Assembly: GCA_947177115.1 (NCBI GenBank)
Contig: CAMWTG010000166.1
Location: forward strand, 1-6,322
DNA length: 6,322 bases
Direction of reading: 5' to 3'
From: an uncultured Clostridia bacterium
GTDB lineage: Bacteria; Bacillota; Clostridia; Oscillospirales; Oscillospiraceae
Shown: piece after piece, positions 1-5,068 of the stretch
Position numbering within the stretch: position 1 is the stretch's first letter
Layout: every line of letters begins with the position of its first letter
Translations under genes and position numbers: made by a program
Notes under the pieces: model-generated
Told to the model about the DNA's origin: nothing
The model's database searches: none
The model's input: the letters and a program-made list of their open reading frames with translations, nothing else

Positions 1-717
1 ATCCACCACATGGATATAATCCCGCACGCCGGTGCCGTCCGGCGTGTTGTAGTCGTTGCCGTAGACATGGACCTTCTCCAGCTGGCCCACCGCTACCTTG
101 GCGATATAGGGCACCAGATTGTTGGGGATGCCATTGGGATCCTCGCCGATCAGGCCGCTCTCATGGGCTCCGATGGGGTTGAAGTACCGCAGCAGGGCTA
201 CGTTCAGCTCCTTGTCGGCGGCGCAGATGTCCATCAGCATCTTCTCCTGGAACAGCTTGGAGGTGCCGTAGGGGTTGGTGGTGCCGCCGGTGGGGAAATC
301 CTCCCGGATGGGCACGGTGGCGGGGTCGCCGTACACTGTGGCGGAGGAGGAGAACACGAAGTTCTTCACCCCATGCCGCCGCATGGCCTGGAGGAGGTAG
401 AGGGTGCTGATGAGGTTGTTGGCGTAGTACTCCAAAGGCTTCGCCACGCTCTCGCCCACCGCCTTCAGACCGGCAAAATGGATCACCGCGTCAATGCCGG
501 GGTGGTTTACAAACAGATCCTCCACTTCTTTTTCATTGCACAGCTCCGTTTTGACAAAGGGGATGGCCTTGCCGGTGATCTTCTCCACCCGGCGCAGAGC
601 CTCTTCACTGGCGTTGCAGAGGTTGTCCGCCACCACAATATCGTACCCGGCCTCAATGAGCTCCACACAGGTATGGCTGCCGATATACCCGGCACCGCCG
701 CAAACTAAAATAGACAT
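1..717 (-). CDS. galE: UDP-glucose 4-epimerase, N-terminal 239 codons (cut by window edge)
   Basis: Cytoplasmic NAD-dependent epimerase interconverting UDP-glucose and UDP-galactose (Leloir pathway; precursor supply for cell-surface glycans). The visible part begins MSILVCGGAGYIGSH, carrying the Rossmann GxxGxxG nucleotide-binding motif at residues 7-13. D31-N32 closes the second beta strand, followed by FAGLKAVGES (81-90), SSSATVYG (123-130) and the catalytic Tyr150-x-x-x-Lys154 in NPYGTSK. RYFNPIGAH (177-185) and GVRDYIHVVD (230-239) are typical of GalE rather than other extended SDR enzymes. GalE is usually about 330-340 residues, so roughly 100 C-terminal residues lie beyond position 1. 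The ATG at 717 is chosen because AGAAGGAG sits about 9 bases upstream and the Rossmann motif starts immediately. It appears to be transcribed alone, since a terminator separates it from the upstream membrane-protein gene. Confidence 0.96.
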   Translation of the reverse strand, partial: MSILVCGGAGYIGSHTCVELIEAGYDIVVADNLCNASEEALRRVEKITGKAIPFVKTELCNEKEVEDLFVNHPGIDAVIHFAGLKAVGESVAKPLEYYANNLISTLYLLQAMRRHGVKNFVFSSSATVYGDPATVPIREDFPTGGTTNPYGTSKLFQEKMLMDICAADKELNVALLRYFNPIGAHESGLIGEDPNGIPNNLVPYIAKVAVGQLEKVHVYGNDYNTPDGTGVRDYIHVVD

Positions 718-777
718 ATCGTTCTTCTCCTTCTGCAAATCAAATTAGGCTTCCGCCTGTTTGGTTTATGTAACTTA

Positions 778-786
778 GTATACCAT
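778..786 (-). promoter_or_regulatory. Extended -10 promoter of galE
   Basis: Read on the minus strand this is TGGTATACT: a TATACT -10 hexamer preceded by the TGn extended -10 element, about 60 bases upstream of the galE start. The surrounding 780-860 stretch is AT-rich against the GC-rich background. No good -35 hexamer is found at 16-18 bp, which extended -10 promoters tolerate. The assignment is by pattern only. Confidence 0.6.
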
Positions 787-868
787 TTCTCTACCGGAAT
801 TGAAATAGAGGATTTTCCCAATAAATGGATAAATTGTTCAATATCGCCGGTTTATTTGAAAAACGGCG

Positions 869-901
869 AAAAGAGGGCCGCCCTTGCCGGACAGCCCCCT
901 C
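869..901 (-). terminator. Rho-independent terminator of the DUF624 gene
   Basis: On the minus strand, GGGCTGTCC pairs with GGGCGGCCC across a GGCAA loop: nine pairs, two of them G-U. The stem can extend four more pairs (GAGG with TCTT, including wobbles) and runs into TTTT. It lies about 20 bases after the stop of the membrane-protein gene. The same DNA read as plus-strand RNA has mismatches and no T tract, so termination is directional and separates that gene from galE. Confidence 0.75.
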
Positions 902-922
902 ACCGAAACCCCTCATTTTCTC

Positions 923-1543
923 TTAGTCCCCATCCCCGCTCCGGGGCCATACGCCCCGCAGCAGGACCGCAGCGCCGTAAGCGGCGGCGGCAAATCCCAG
1001 CGCCAGCCAGAATACCGCCGTATACAGGAGCAGCCTGGCGGAAATCAGCCCCAACAACAGCGGAGCCAGCGCCAGGACCGTCAGGCAAACCGACTGCCAA
1101 AGATGGGTGAGACTGAGGACAAACGCATTCCGCACATGCCGGAGCAGGCTGTTCTCAAAGCGGACCATCAGCGGATAGAGATATACCAGCGTGAACATCA
1201 GCCAGAGGAACACCAGCCCCAGCAGCAGATAGTACATTCCGCCCGCCCCGTTCTGTATCAGAAGATATAGATCCAGGAACAGGAACGCCAACAGCGCCAG
1301 AGCTGCCAGCCATGCGATAGAAGCCTGCCGGAAATTCCGCCGGAACCCTTTGAAAAAGTTGGCGCCGGGTTTCCCCTCCTGCCGCCGCAGCTTCTCCGCT
1401 CCATAGCACAGCCCCGCCAACGCCCCGCCGGCGGTGACCACCGGCAGACTGCACAGCAGGAACAGCACATTCAGCACAGCCAGATCCCACAACAGTTCCA
1501 AAAATTCCACGACCGGGCTGGCCGGCCGCTCACCTTGCGGCAT
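923..1543 (-). CDS. DUF624 / YesL-like integral membrane protein
   Basis: A 206-residue membrane protein of unknown biochemical function. It has five probable transmembrane segments at about residues 20-46, 76-96, 103-125, 140-165 and 170-195. The first segment carries the family signature around LNVLFLLCSLPVVTAGGALA (25-44), followed by a basic loop with KLRRQEGKPGANFFKGFRRN. This layout and length fit the DUF624 family that includes Bacillus subtilis YesL, commonly found near carbohydrate-uptake or sugar-degradation genes. The ATG at 1543 is set by AGGAGG at 1549-1554, five bases upstream. A 6-bp hairpin (GCGGGC-TCCG-GCCCGC, 1559-1574) lies just before that ribosome-binding site. The gene ends in a clear terminator. 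No convincing promoter was found in the 116 bases back to the inverted-repeat element, so its transcription may come through from the operon upstream. Confidence 0.85.
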   Translation of the reverse strand: MPQGERPASPVVEFLELLWDLAVLNVLFLLCSLPVVTAGGALAGLCYGAEKLRRQEGKPGANFFKGFRRNFRQASIAWLAALALLAFLFLDLYLLIQNGAGGMYYLLLGLVFLWLMFTLVYLYPLMVRFENSLLRHVRNAFVLSLTHLWQSVCLTVLALAPLLLGLISARLLLYTAVFWLALGFAAAAYGAAVLLRGVWPRSGDGD

Positions 1544-1649
1544 AGCATCCTCCTCTCCGCGGGCTCCGGCCCGCTCTCATCCCTCCGGGAGCCTCATACT
1601 GTTCCTTGACTAAAAGCGCAGCATCGTTACCGTGCGAAAACTCAGGCAT
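1530..1649 (-). other. Possible upstream reading frames before the DUF624 gene
   Basis: A 39-codon frame (ATG at 1649, beginning MPEFSHGNDAALLVKEQY) runs through the leader and overlaps the DUF624 start in another frame. It has no ribosome-binding site, but it stays open backwards into the left arm of the 1660-1822 element. In another frame a 6-codon frame (MRLPEG) has AAGGA about five bases upstream of its ATG. Either could be a leader peptide, or the stretch could be part of a repeated element that extends past the arm. I recognise no family, and this may be chance. Confidence 0.2.
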
Positions 1650-1659
1650 TGCAATGGGT

Positions 1660-1689
1660 TTATAGTCAACGCACTCGAAAATCGGTAAA
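1660..1689 (+). repeat. Left terminal inverted repeat
   Basis: Begins TTATAGTCAACGCACTCG and ends ATCGGTAAA. It pairs with 1793-1822 with four mismatches. Read outward on the minus strand it offers TATAAA at its edge, a -10-like hexamer without a good -35. Confidence 0.8.
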
Positions 1690-1698
1690 GTTCGGCGG

Positions 1699-1776
1699 TC
1701 AAAATATGGCGTGAACTGCGTTGTCGTCCTTGATGGGCATCAGCCCGCCCGCGTCCTCCGCCTTGCCACACCGCAT
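1699..1776 (-). CDS. Candidate 25-residue small protein inside the inverted-repeat element
   Basis: The frame has an ATG at 1776 and a TGA at 1699-1701. The peptide begins MRCGKAEDAG and ends NAVHAIF, with net charge near neutral, one cysteine, no membrane segment and no signal peptide. AAGGAGG at 1786-1792 is a near-perfect Shine-Dalgarno nine bases before the ATG, which is what makes this frame worth listing. In minus-strand RNA the frame is the apical part of a long stem: the element's arms pair, GGCGG after the Shine-Dalgarno can pair with CCGCC after the stop, and AAAA at the start can pair with UUUU at the end. I do not recognise the peptide. It could be real, or a chance frame in a repeated element. 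Confidence 0.4.
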   Translation of the reverse strand: MRCGKAEDAGGLMPIKDDNAVHAIF

Positions 1777-1792
1777 TTTCCCCCGCCTCCTT

Positions 1793-1822
1793 TTTACCGA
1801 TTCTCAAGTGTGTCGACTATAA
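1793..1822 (-). repeat. Right terminal inverted repeat
   Basis: This is the inverted partner of 1660-1689. Its plus strand starts TTTACCGATTCTCAAG and ends GTCGACTATAA. A consensus TATAAT straddles its outer edge (1818-1823, plus strand, pointing at the reductase gene) but has no recognisable -35 at 16-18 bp. Confidence 0.8.
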
Positions 1823-1843
1823 TTTCAAGATCAAAGTTCCTTT

Positions 1844-1869
1844 TGATACTTTTTCAAGAAAAAGTATCA
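1844..1869. repeat. Perfect 12-bp palindrome overlapping the reductase stop codon
   Basis: TGATACTTTTTC and GAAAAAGTATCA are exact inverted copies separated by AA. In minus-strand RNA this would be a 10-12 bp hairpin with a tiny loop directly after the reductase, whose TGA is the first three bases of the stem. It is followed by AAAAGG rather than a U tract, so it is not a textbook terminator, though it may stop transcription or protect the 3' end. A shorter hairpin (ATCAAA/TTTGAT, 1830-1847) overlaps it. It is separated from the 1660-1822 element by only 21 bp and may belong to the same insertion. Confidence 0.7.
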
Positions 1870-2777
1870 GTCCGTCAGAGCCGCCAGAGCGCTGTCGATC
1901 TGCTTCTGAGACTTGACGCCCACAATGGCGGAGACCACGGCGGGCTGCTCCAGAACCCACCGCAGCGCATACTGGGCCATGGTCAGTCCCCGCTCCGCCG
2001 CCGCTGCCTCTACAGCCTCCAGCCGGTCGAAGAGCGCATCGTCCCTGGCCATAAGCCAGCTGGGCATCTCCGCCCCCCGGGACCCGGCGGGCACATCCTC
2101 CCCCCGGCGGTATTTGCCGGTAAGCAGACCTCCCTGATAGATCTGATAGGGGATGACCGCGATGCCCTCCCGTTGACACAGGGGCAGCAGGTCCACACAT
2201 GCGTCCTGCTTCAACAGGCTCAGCGGCGGCTGGCACACCACCGGACGAGGCAGACCGGTCCGGTCCGCCGCCGCCAGCAGCGCAGAAAGCTGCCCGGCGG
2301 AATAGTTGCTCACGCCATAGTGCAGGATGCGGCCTGCCTCCTGCTCCTCCGCCAGGGCCGTCAGCATCTCCTCAAAGGGGACGCTCCCATCGAAACAATG
2401 GAGATAGTAGATATCCACATATCCGGTATCCAGCCGCTCCAGGCTGCGGGAGAGCTGGGTGTGGATCGCCGCGGCGGATGTGCCCGCGTCCACCGGCTCC
2501 GTGCCCACCTTCATCCCCAGCTTGGTGGCGATCCGGATGCGGCTGCGGTCCATACCGGCAATGGCCTTGCCGATGATACGCTCCGCCGCTCCGCCGGCAC
2601 TGCCGGGGGTGCGGTCATAGCCCTCATACATATTGGCCGTGTCAATGTGGTCGATCCCCCTGGACAGCGCGTACCGGGTCAGCTCACGGATTGATCAAAC
2701 CCCACGGGATTCCCGTAAGTCATTGTACCCAAAGTAATGGGAAAAACAGCAAGCTTATTGTCCTTTGCGCAGTTCAT
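1867..2777 (-). pseudogene. Aldo/keto reductase, frameshifted (and probably 3'-shortened)
   Basis: This is an NADPH-dependent carbonyl reductase of the aldo/keto reductase superfamily. The natural start is the ATG at 2777, which overlaps the TGA of the preceding gene (ATGA) and has GGAG/GGAGG just upstream. It encodes MNCAKDNKLAVFPITLGTMT and continues to ...FDQSV, typical of the AKR N-terminus, but then hits TGA at 2679-2681. One missing base near 2685 (GTGAGCTG where GTGGAGCTG would fit) restores ELTRYALSRGIDHIDTANMY and the remaining 254 codons. In the repaired 303-residue protein the catalytic tetrad is intact: Asp46, Tyr51, Lys86 (RIATKLG) and His127 (YYLHCFD). GVSNYS and GGLLTGKYRRG are further family motifs. 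The C-terminus ends at ...IDSALAALTD, shorter than many relatives, which continue about 15-25 residues. The stop is formed by the palindrome at 1844-1869. A sequencing error could explain the frameshift. Confidence 0.85.
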
Positions 2778-3679
2778 TCCTCCGCTCCTTTCTCCGCCGC
2801 CTCCAGCTGTTGGATGCAGGGAAGCGCCTGGGCGAAAAACGCCCGGGAAAACGCCTCGTCAAAGTCCCCGGCCCCCCGGCGGAAAACCCGGCTCCACCGG
2901 CCGCGATGCTCCAGGATAGCCGAGAACGCGGGCAGCAGCCCAAACCGGAATACCACACAGCACAGCCTGTTCAGCGCAGTCTGAAGGGCAAACGCCTCCG
3001 CCAGCTCTCCCGCCGCCGCATGGCGGCAGATGGCCGCGTAGGCATGGGGGAACGCCGCCGCCCACATGCCGATCCCTCCTTCCGCCCCTTGGATCACCGC
3101 AGGAGCCAGGTACTCATCCTTACCGTTGAAGAGGGATACTCCCTCCGGCTTGGCGGAGAGCAACTGCATGGTGAAAAAAAAGTCATTGGTGGAGGACTTG
3201 ATCCCCGTCACGCCCGGCAGGGCCATGGCCTGCTCCATCTGTTCCAAAGAGGCCGTGCAGCCCGGCGTGTAATAGAGGACCGTCTCCAAACCGGAAACCT
3301 GGGGCAGTTCGGCGTAATACGCCATCTGTTCCTCCCAGCTCAGCCCCGGCAGCGGAACGGTCGACACGCCGTCCGCCCCGGCCTCCGAAGCCCGGCGGGC
3401 CAGTTCCAAGGAAGTTTTACAGTCTGCCGCTCCAACCTGGACCAGTACCTTCTTCCCGGCAGGCCGTGCCAGCTCCACCGCCGCTGCGCAGGCCATCTCC
3501 CGCTCCGAGGGGAGCATCCTGCTCCCCTCGCCGGTACCGCCGCAGACGTAAAAGCCATCGACCGGGGCGTCCAGACAGGCCTTCAGCCCCTCCTGGTAGG
3601 GCTGGAGCTGAAAACGGTCCTCCTTATCGCAGGGAGAGCACAGCGGGACCAGGACGCCGCCGGTGATCCGGGCCGTCAC
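2774..3679 (-). CDS. DHDPS/NAL-family class I aldolase, sialate-lyase-like
   Basis: A 301-residue TIM-barrel enzyme that forms a Schiff base with a 2-keto acid. The family signatures are GGTGEG (47-52, carboxylate binding), the catalytic tyrosine Tyr136 in LYYTP, and the Schiff-base Lys161 in GIKSST. It is not a true dihydrodipicolinate synthase, because the arginine that follows YNVP in DapA is absent (YYTPGCTA). The stretch FNGKDEYLAPAVIQGAEGG (184-202) instead resembles N-acetylneuraminate lyase, keeping the Asp-Glu pair (188-189) that contacts the polyol tail of sialic acid. The NAL serine of GST is Gly48, and the GIGS serine is Met205, so the substrate probably differs. The start is GTG at 3679, overlapping the aminotransferase stop (GTGA). 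It has a weak ribosome-binding site, so translation is probably coupled. It overlaps the reductase by ATGA at its end. Confidence 0.88.
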   Translation of the reverse strand: MTARITGGVLVPLCSPCDKEDRFQLQPYQEGLKACLDAPVDGFYVCGGTGEGSRMLPSEREMACAAAVELARPAGKKVLVQVGAADCKTSLELARRASEAGADGVSTVPLPGLSWEEQMAYYAELPQVSGLETVLYYTPGCTASLEQMEQAMALPGVTGIKSSTNDFFFTMQLLSAKPEGVSLFNGKDEYLAPAVIQGAEGGIGMWAAAFPHAYAAICRHAAAGELAEAFALQTALNRLCCVVFRFGLLPAFSAILEHRGRWSRVFRRGAGDFDEAFSRAFFAQALPCIQQLEAAEKGAEE

Positions 3680-4905
3680 TTTTTCAGATCCGCCACGGCG
3701 GAGCGGATGGAACCGGCAATGATCTCCAGCACATCATCCTCCATGCCGCACCACATGGGCACACTGAAGGAGTTGTCCCACCACTTTTCCAGCACCGGGC
3801 AGTCAAATTCGCCTGCACCCAGCTTCTGGAACAGGGGGTAGCGGTAGAGCGGGTAATACTGCACAATGCTGCGGATGCCGTATTTCTCCGTCAGCAGATC
3901 CAGCAGGTCATCCCGGTTCTTGCCGAAGGCGCTGCCGTCAAAGTGCTGGACGTACTGATGGCGGACATGACGGTAGCCCTCGGGGATCTTGTTGAAGGAG
4001 ATCTCCGGCACATCGGCGAGGAGCTCTCTCAGCTTGTCGTTCTGCGCGATGATCCGGTCGGTGTGGCTCTTCAGACTCTTCAGCTCCACACTGCCCAAGG
4101 CGCACTGGGCCTCCCCGATACAGAAGTTGTTGGGCCAGAAGCCCTCGATATCCAGATCCACATTGCTCATGGCGGGGGACCAATATCTCTCCCGCGGAAA
4201 ATCGAAGCCGCAGCAGCCGTTATGCCGGATACCGGGAACCAGGGCCGCGTCTTCATCGGAGCGCACTGTCAGCATACCGCCCTCTCCCAAGGTGGTCATA
4301 GTCTTGGCCCCGTGGAAACTGAAGCAGCCGTAGTCGCCGAAGGTGCCCACATGCTGTCCGTTGATGCGGGCGTCCAGCGCCTGGGCGCAATCCTCCACCA
4401 CCTTCAGGCCATGCTCCTTGGCGATAGCCAGGATGGCGGGCATATTGCAGGGCATCCCCAGCAGGTGGACGCAGACCACAGCCTTGGTCTTGGGGGTGAT
4501 CTTCCGGCGGATGTCCTCCGGGTCAATGGTCCAGGTGTCCGGATCAATGTCGCCCCAGACGATCCTGGCGCCGGCCTTGCCAAAGGGGATAGCGCTGGCG
4601 CAGAAGGTGTAGGCGGGGATGATGACCTCATCGCCGGGCTTGATGCCGCACAGGGTCGCCGCCAGACTCAGGGCATTGGTGGCGTTATCCACGGCAAAAG
4701 CGTGTCTGGCGCCGGTGTAGGCGGCAAAATCCTCCTGAAACTGGGTAAGGCAGCTGCCCTGGGTCTGTCCCTCCACATTGCGCATGACGTTGACAACGGC
4801 GGCAATCTCTTCCTCGCTGTAGGGATGCTGCCGGGCGGGAATGGACACGCGATAGCCGGCCACAGCGCCGCGGCCGGAGGCATCGCCCTTCATAACATGA
4901 GACAT
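3676..4905 (-). CDS. DegT/DnrJ/EryC1/StrS-family PLP aminotransferase
   Basis: A 409-residue PLP enzyme (fold type I) of the family that transaminates keto sugars, usually with glutamate or glutamine as amino donor. The PLP lysine is Lys201 in SFHGAKTMTTLGEGGM (196-211). Asp172 in VVEDCAQALDA is placed to contact the pyridine nitrogen. DNATNAL (73-79) is the phosphate-binding loop, with Asn where many relatives have Gly, and PAYTFCASA (97-105) is the usual following motif. The C-terminal YYPLYRYPLFQ (350-360) matches the family's substrate-side region. The ATG at 4905 has AGGAGG at 4914-4919, eight bases upstream. The first 15 or so residues look like an unstructured extension before SIPARQHPYSEEE, and a second in-frame ATG at codon 5 lacks a good site. 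It is first in the three-gene operon and divergent from the AraC-type regulator. Sugar or cyclitol specificity cannot be assigned. Confidence 0.92.
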   Translation of the reverse strand: MSHVMKGDASGRGAVAGYRVSIPARQHPYSEEEIAAVVNVMRNVEGQTQGSCLTQFQEDFAAYTGARHAFAVDNATNALSLAATLCGIKPGDEVIIPAYTFCASAIPFGKAGARIVWGDIDPDTWTIDPEDIRRKITPKTKAVVCVHLLGMPCNMPAILAIAKEHGLKVVEDCAQALDARINGQHVGTFGDYGCFSFHGAKTMTTLGEGGMLTVRSDEDAALVPGIRHNGCCGFDFPRERYWSPAMSNVDLDIEGFWPNNFCIGEAQCALGSVELKSLKSHTDRIIAQNDKLRELLADVPEISFNKIPEGYRHVRHQYVQHFDGSAFGKNRDDLLDLLTEKYGIRSIVQYYPLYRYPLFQKLGAGEFDCPVLEKWWDNSFSVPMWCGMEDDVLEIIAGSIRSAVADLKK

Positions 4906-4930
4906 GAATAGTTCCTCCTAAAAAAGATGA

Positions 4931-4959
4931 TTGGCAAATATGCGGGAACGTGTTATAGT
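4931..4959 (+). promoter_or_regulatory. Promoter of the AraC-type regulator
   Basis: TTGGCA (4931-4936), a 17-bp spacer, then TATAGT (4954-4959), which is preceded by TGT and so is also an extended -10. Both hexamers match the sigma-70/SigA consensus at five of six positions. Transcription would start near 4966, giving a leader of about 100 bases. Confidence 0.75.
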
Positions 4960-4976
4960 GATGCTGACATTGTAAC
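4952..4976. promoter_or_regulatory. Candidate operator: imperfect dyad between divergent promoters
   Basis: GTTATAGTGA and ACATTGTAAC form a 10-bp half-site dyad with seven matching positions around a 5-bp centre. It covers the -10 of the regulator promoter and the -10/-35 interval of the opposite operon promoter. A regulator bound here could control both directions. AraC proteins often use direct repeats instead, so this remains a guess. Confidence 0.35.
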
Positions 4977-4982
4977 AGACAA
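4952..4982 (-). promoter_or_regulatory. Probable promoter of the aminotransferase operon
   Basis: On the minus strand, TATAAC (4952-4957) is a good -10 and TTGTCT (4977-4982) a fair -35, but with a 19-bp spacer. Such a weak basal promoter would suit activator dependence. Its -10 lies directly over the regulator's -10 on the other strand. The leader would be about 40 bases and contain the AGGAGG site. Confidence 0.45.
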
Positions 4983-5011
4983 GCCGCCCCGCGGACATAT
5001 CAAAAACTGCC

Positions 5012-5052
5012 ATGTTTGGGCCGGCCATGGTGAAAAAGCAACATCCAAACAT
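5012..5052 (+). repeat. Inverted repeat in the regulator leader
   Basis: ATGTTTGG (5012-5019) and CCAAACAT (5045-5052) are exact inverted copies 25 bases apart, ending three bases before the GGGGAGG ribosome-binding site. A GGCCGGCC palindrome overlaps the inner edge of the left arm (5019-5026). The repeat could form a leader hairpin or be a binding site for autoregulation. Confidence 0.4.
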
Positions 5053-5068
5053 CCAGGGGAGGATATCA

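Larger units (their letters stand above)
1660..1822. mobile_element. MITE-like 163-bp element with 30-bp terminal inverted repeats
   Basis: The ends 1660-1689 and 1793-1822 are inverted repeats matching at 26 of 30 positions, starting TTATAGTC and ending GACTATAA. The four differences are all transitions. The inner edges keep a partial match (GGCGG/CCGCC) after a short gap. No transposase fits inside; the 103-bp interior holds only a 25-codon frame. The outermost bases could be read as a TA duplication around TAGTC...GACTA, as expected of Tc1/mariner or IS630-type mobilisation, but one copy cannot prove this. It sits between the reductase and the DUF624 gene. The alternative is a structured RNA or regulatory repeat rather than a transposable element. 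Confidence 0.65.

Noticed and set aside
845..868. CGCCGGTTT...AAACGGCG hairpin upstream of galE
   Set aside because: It has a bulge and no T tract after it in either useful direction. It lies just beyond the terminator at 869-901 and is likely incidental.
1795..1823. Outward promoter from the right arm (TATAAT at 1818-1823)
   Set aside because: The -10 is perfect, but the hexamer at 17 bp (TACCGA) does not resemble a -35 and there is no TGn extension. It would also drive only antisense RNA.
1711..2694. Long plus-strand ORF (327 codons) opposite the reductase
   Set aside because: It is antisense to clear AKR coding sequence, rich in Arg, His, Gln and Pro as expected of a GC-rich shadow frame, and has no recognisable motif or ribosome-binding site.
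2679..2700. Programmed -1 ribosomal frameshift in the reductase
   Set aside because: A -1 shift would restore the frame, but there is no X-XXY-YYZ slippery heptamer and I see no downstream structure. A one-base deletion is simpler.
2765..3841. Long plus-strand ORF (358 codons) opposite the aldolase
   Set aside because: The aldolase on the minus strand has full family motifs; this frame has the biased composition of an antisense shadow.
3943..4911. Plus-strand ORF (322 codons) opposite the aminotransferase
   Set aside because: It is the antisense frame of the DegT-family gene with repeated Gly/His/Asp-rich text and no domain.
5012..5068. Upstream in-frame ATG at 5012 as start of the regulator
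   Set aside because: It has no ribosome-binding site, its extra residues do not look like a conserved domain, and GGGGAGG is well placed for the ATG at 5069.
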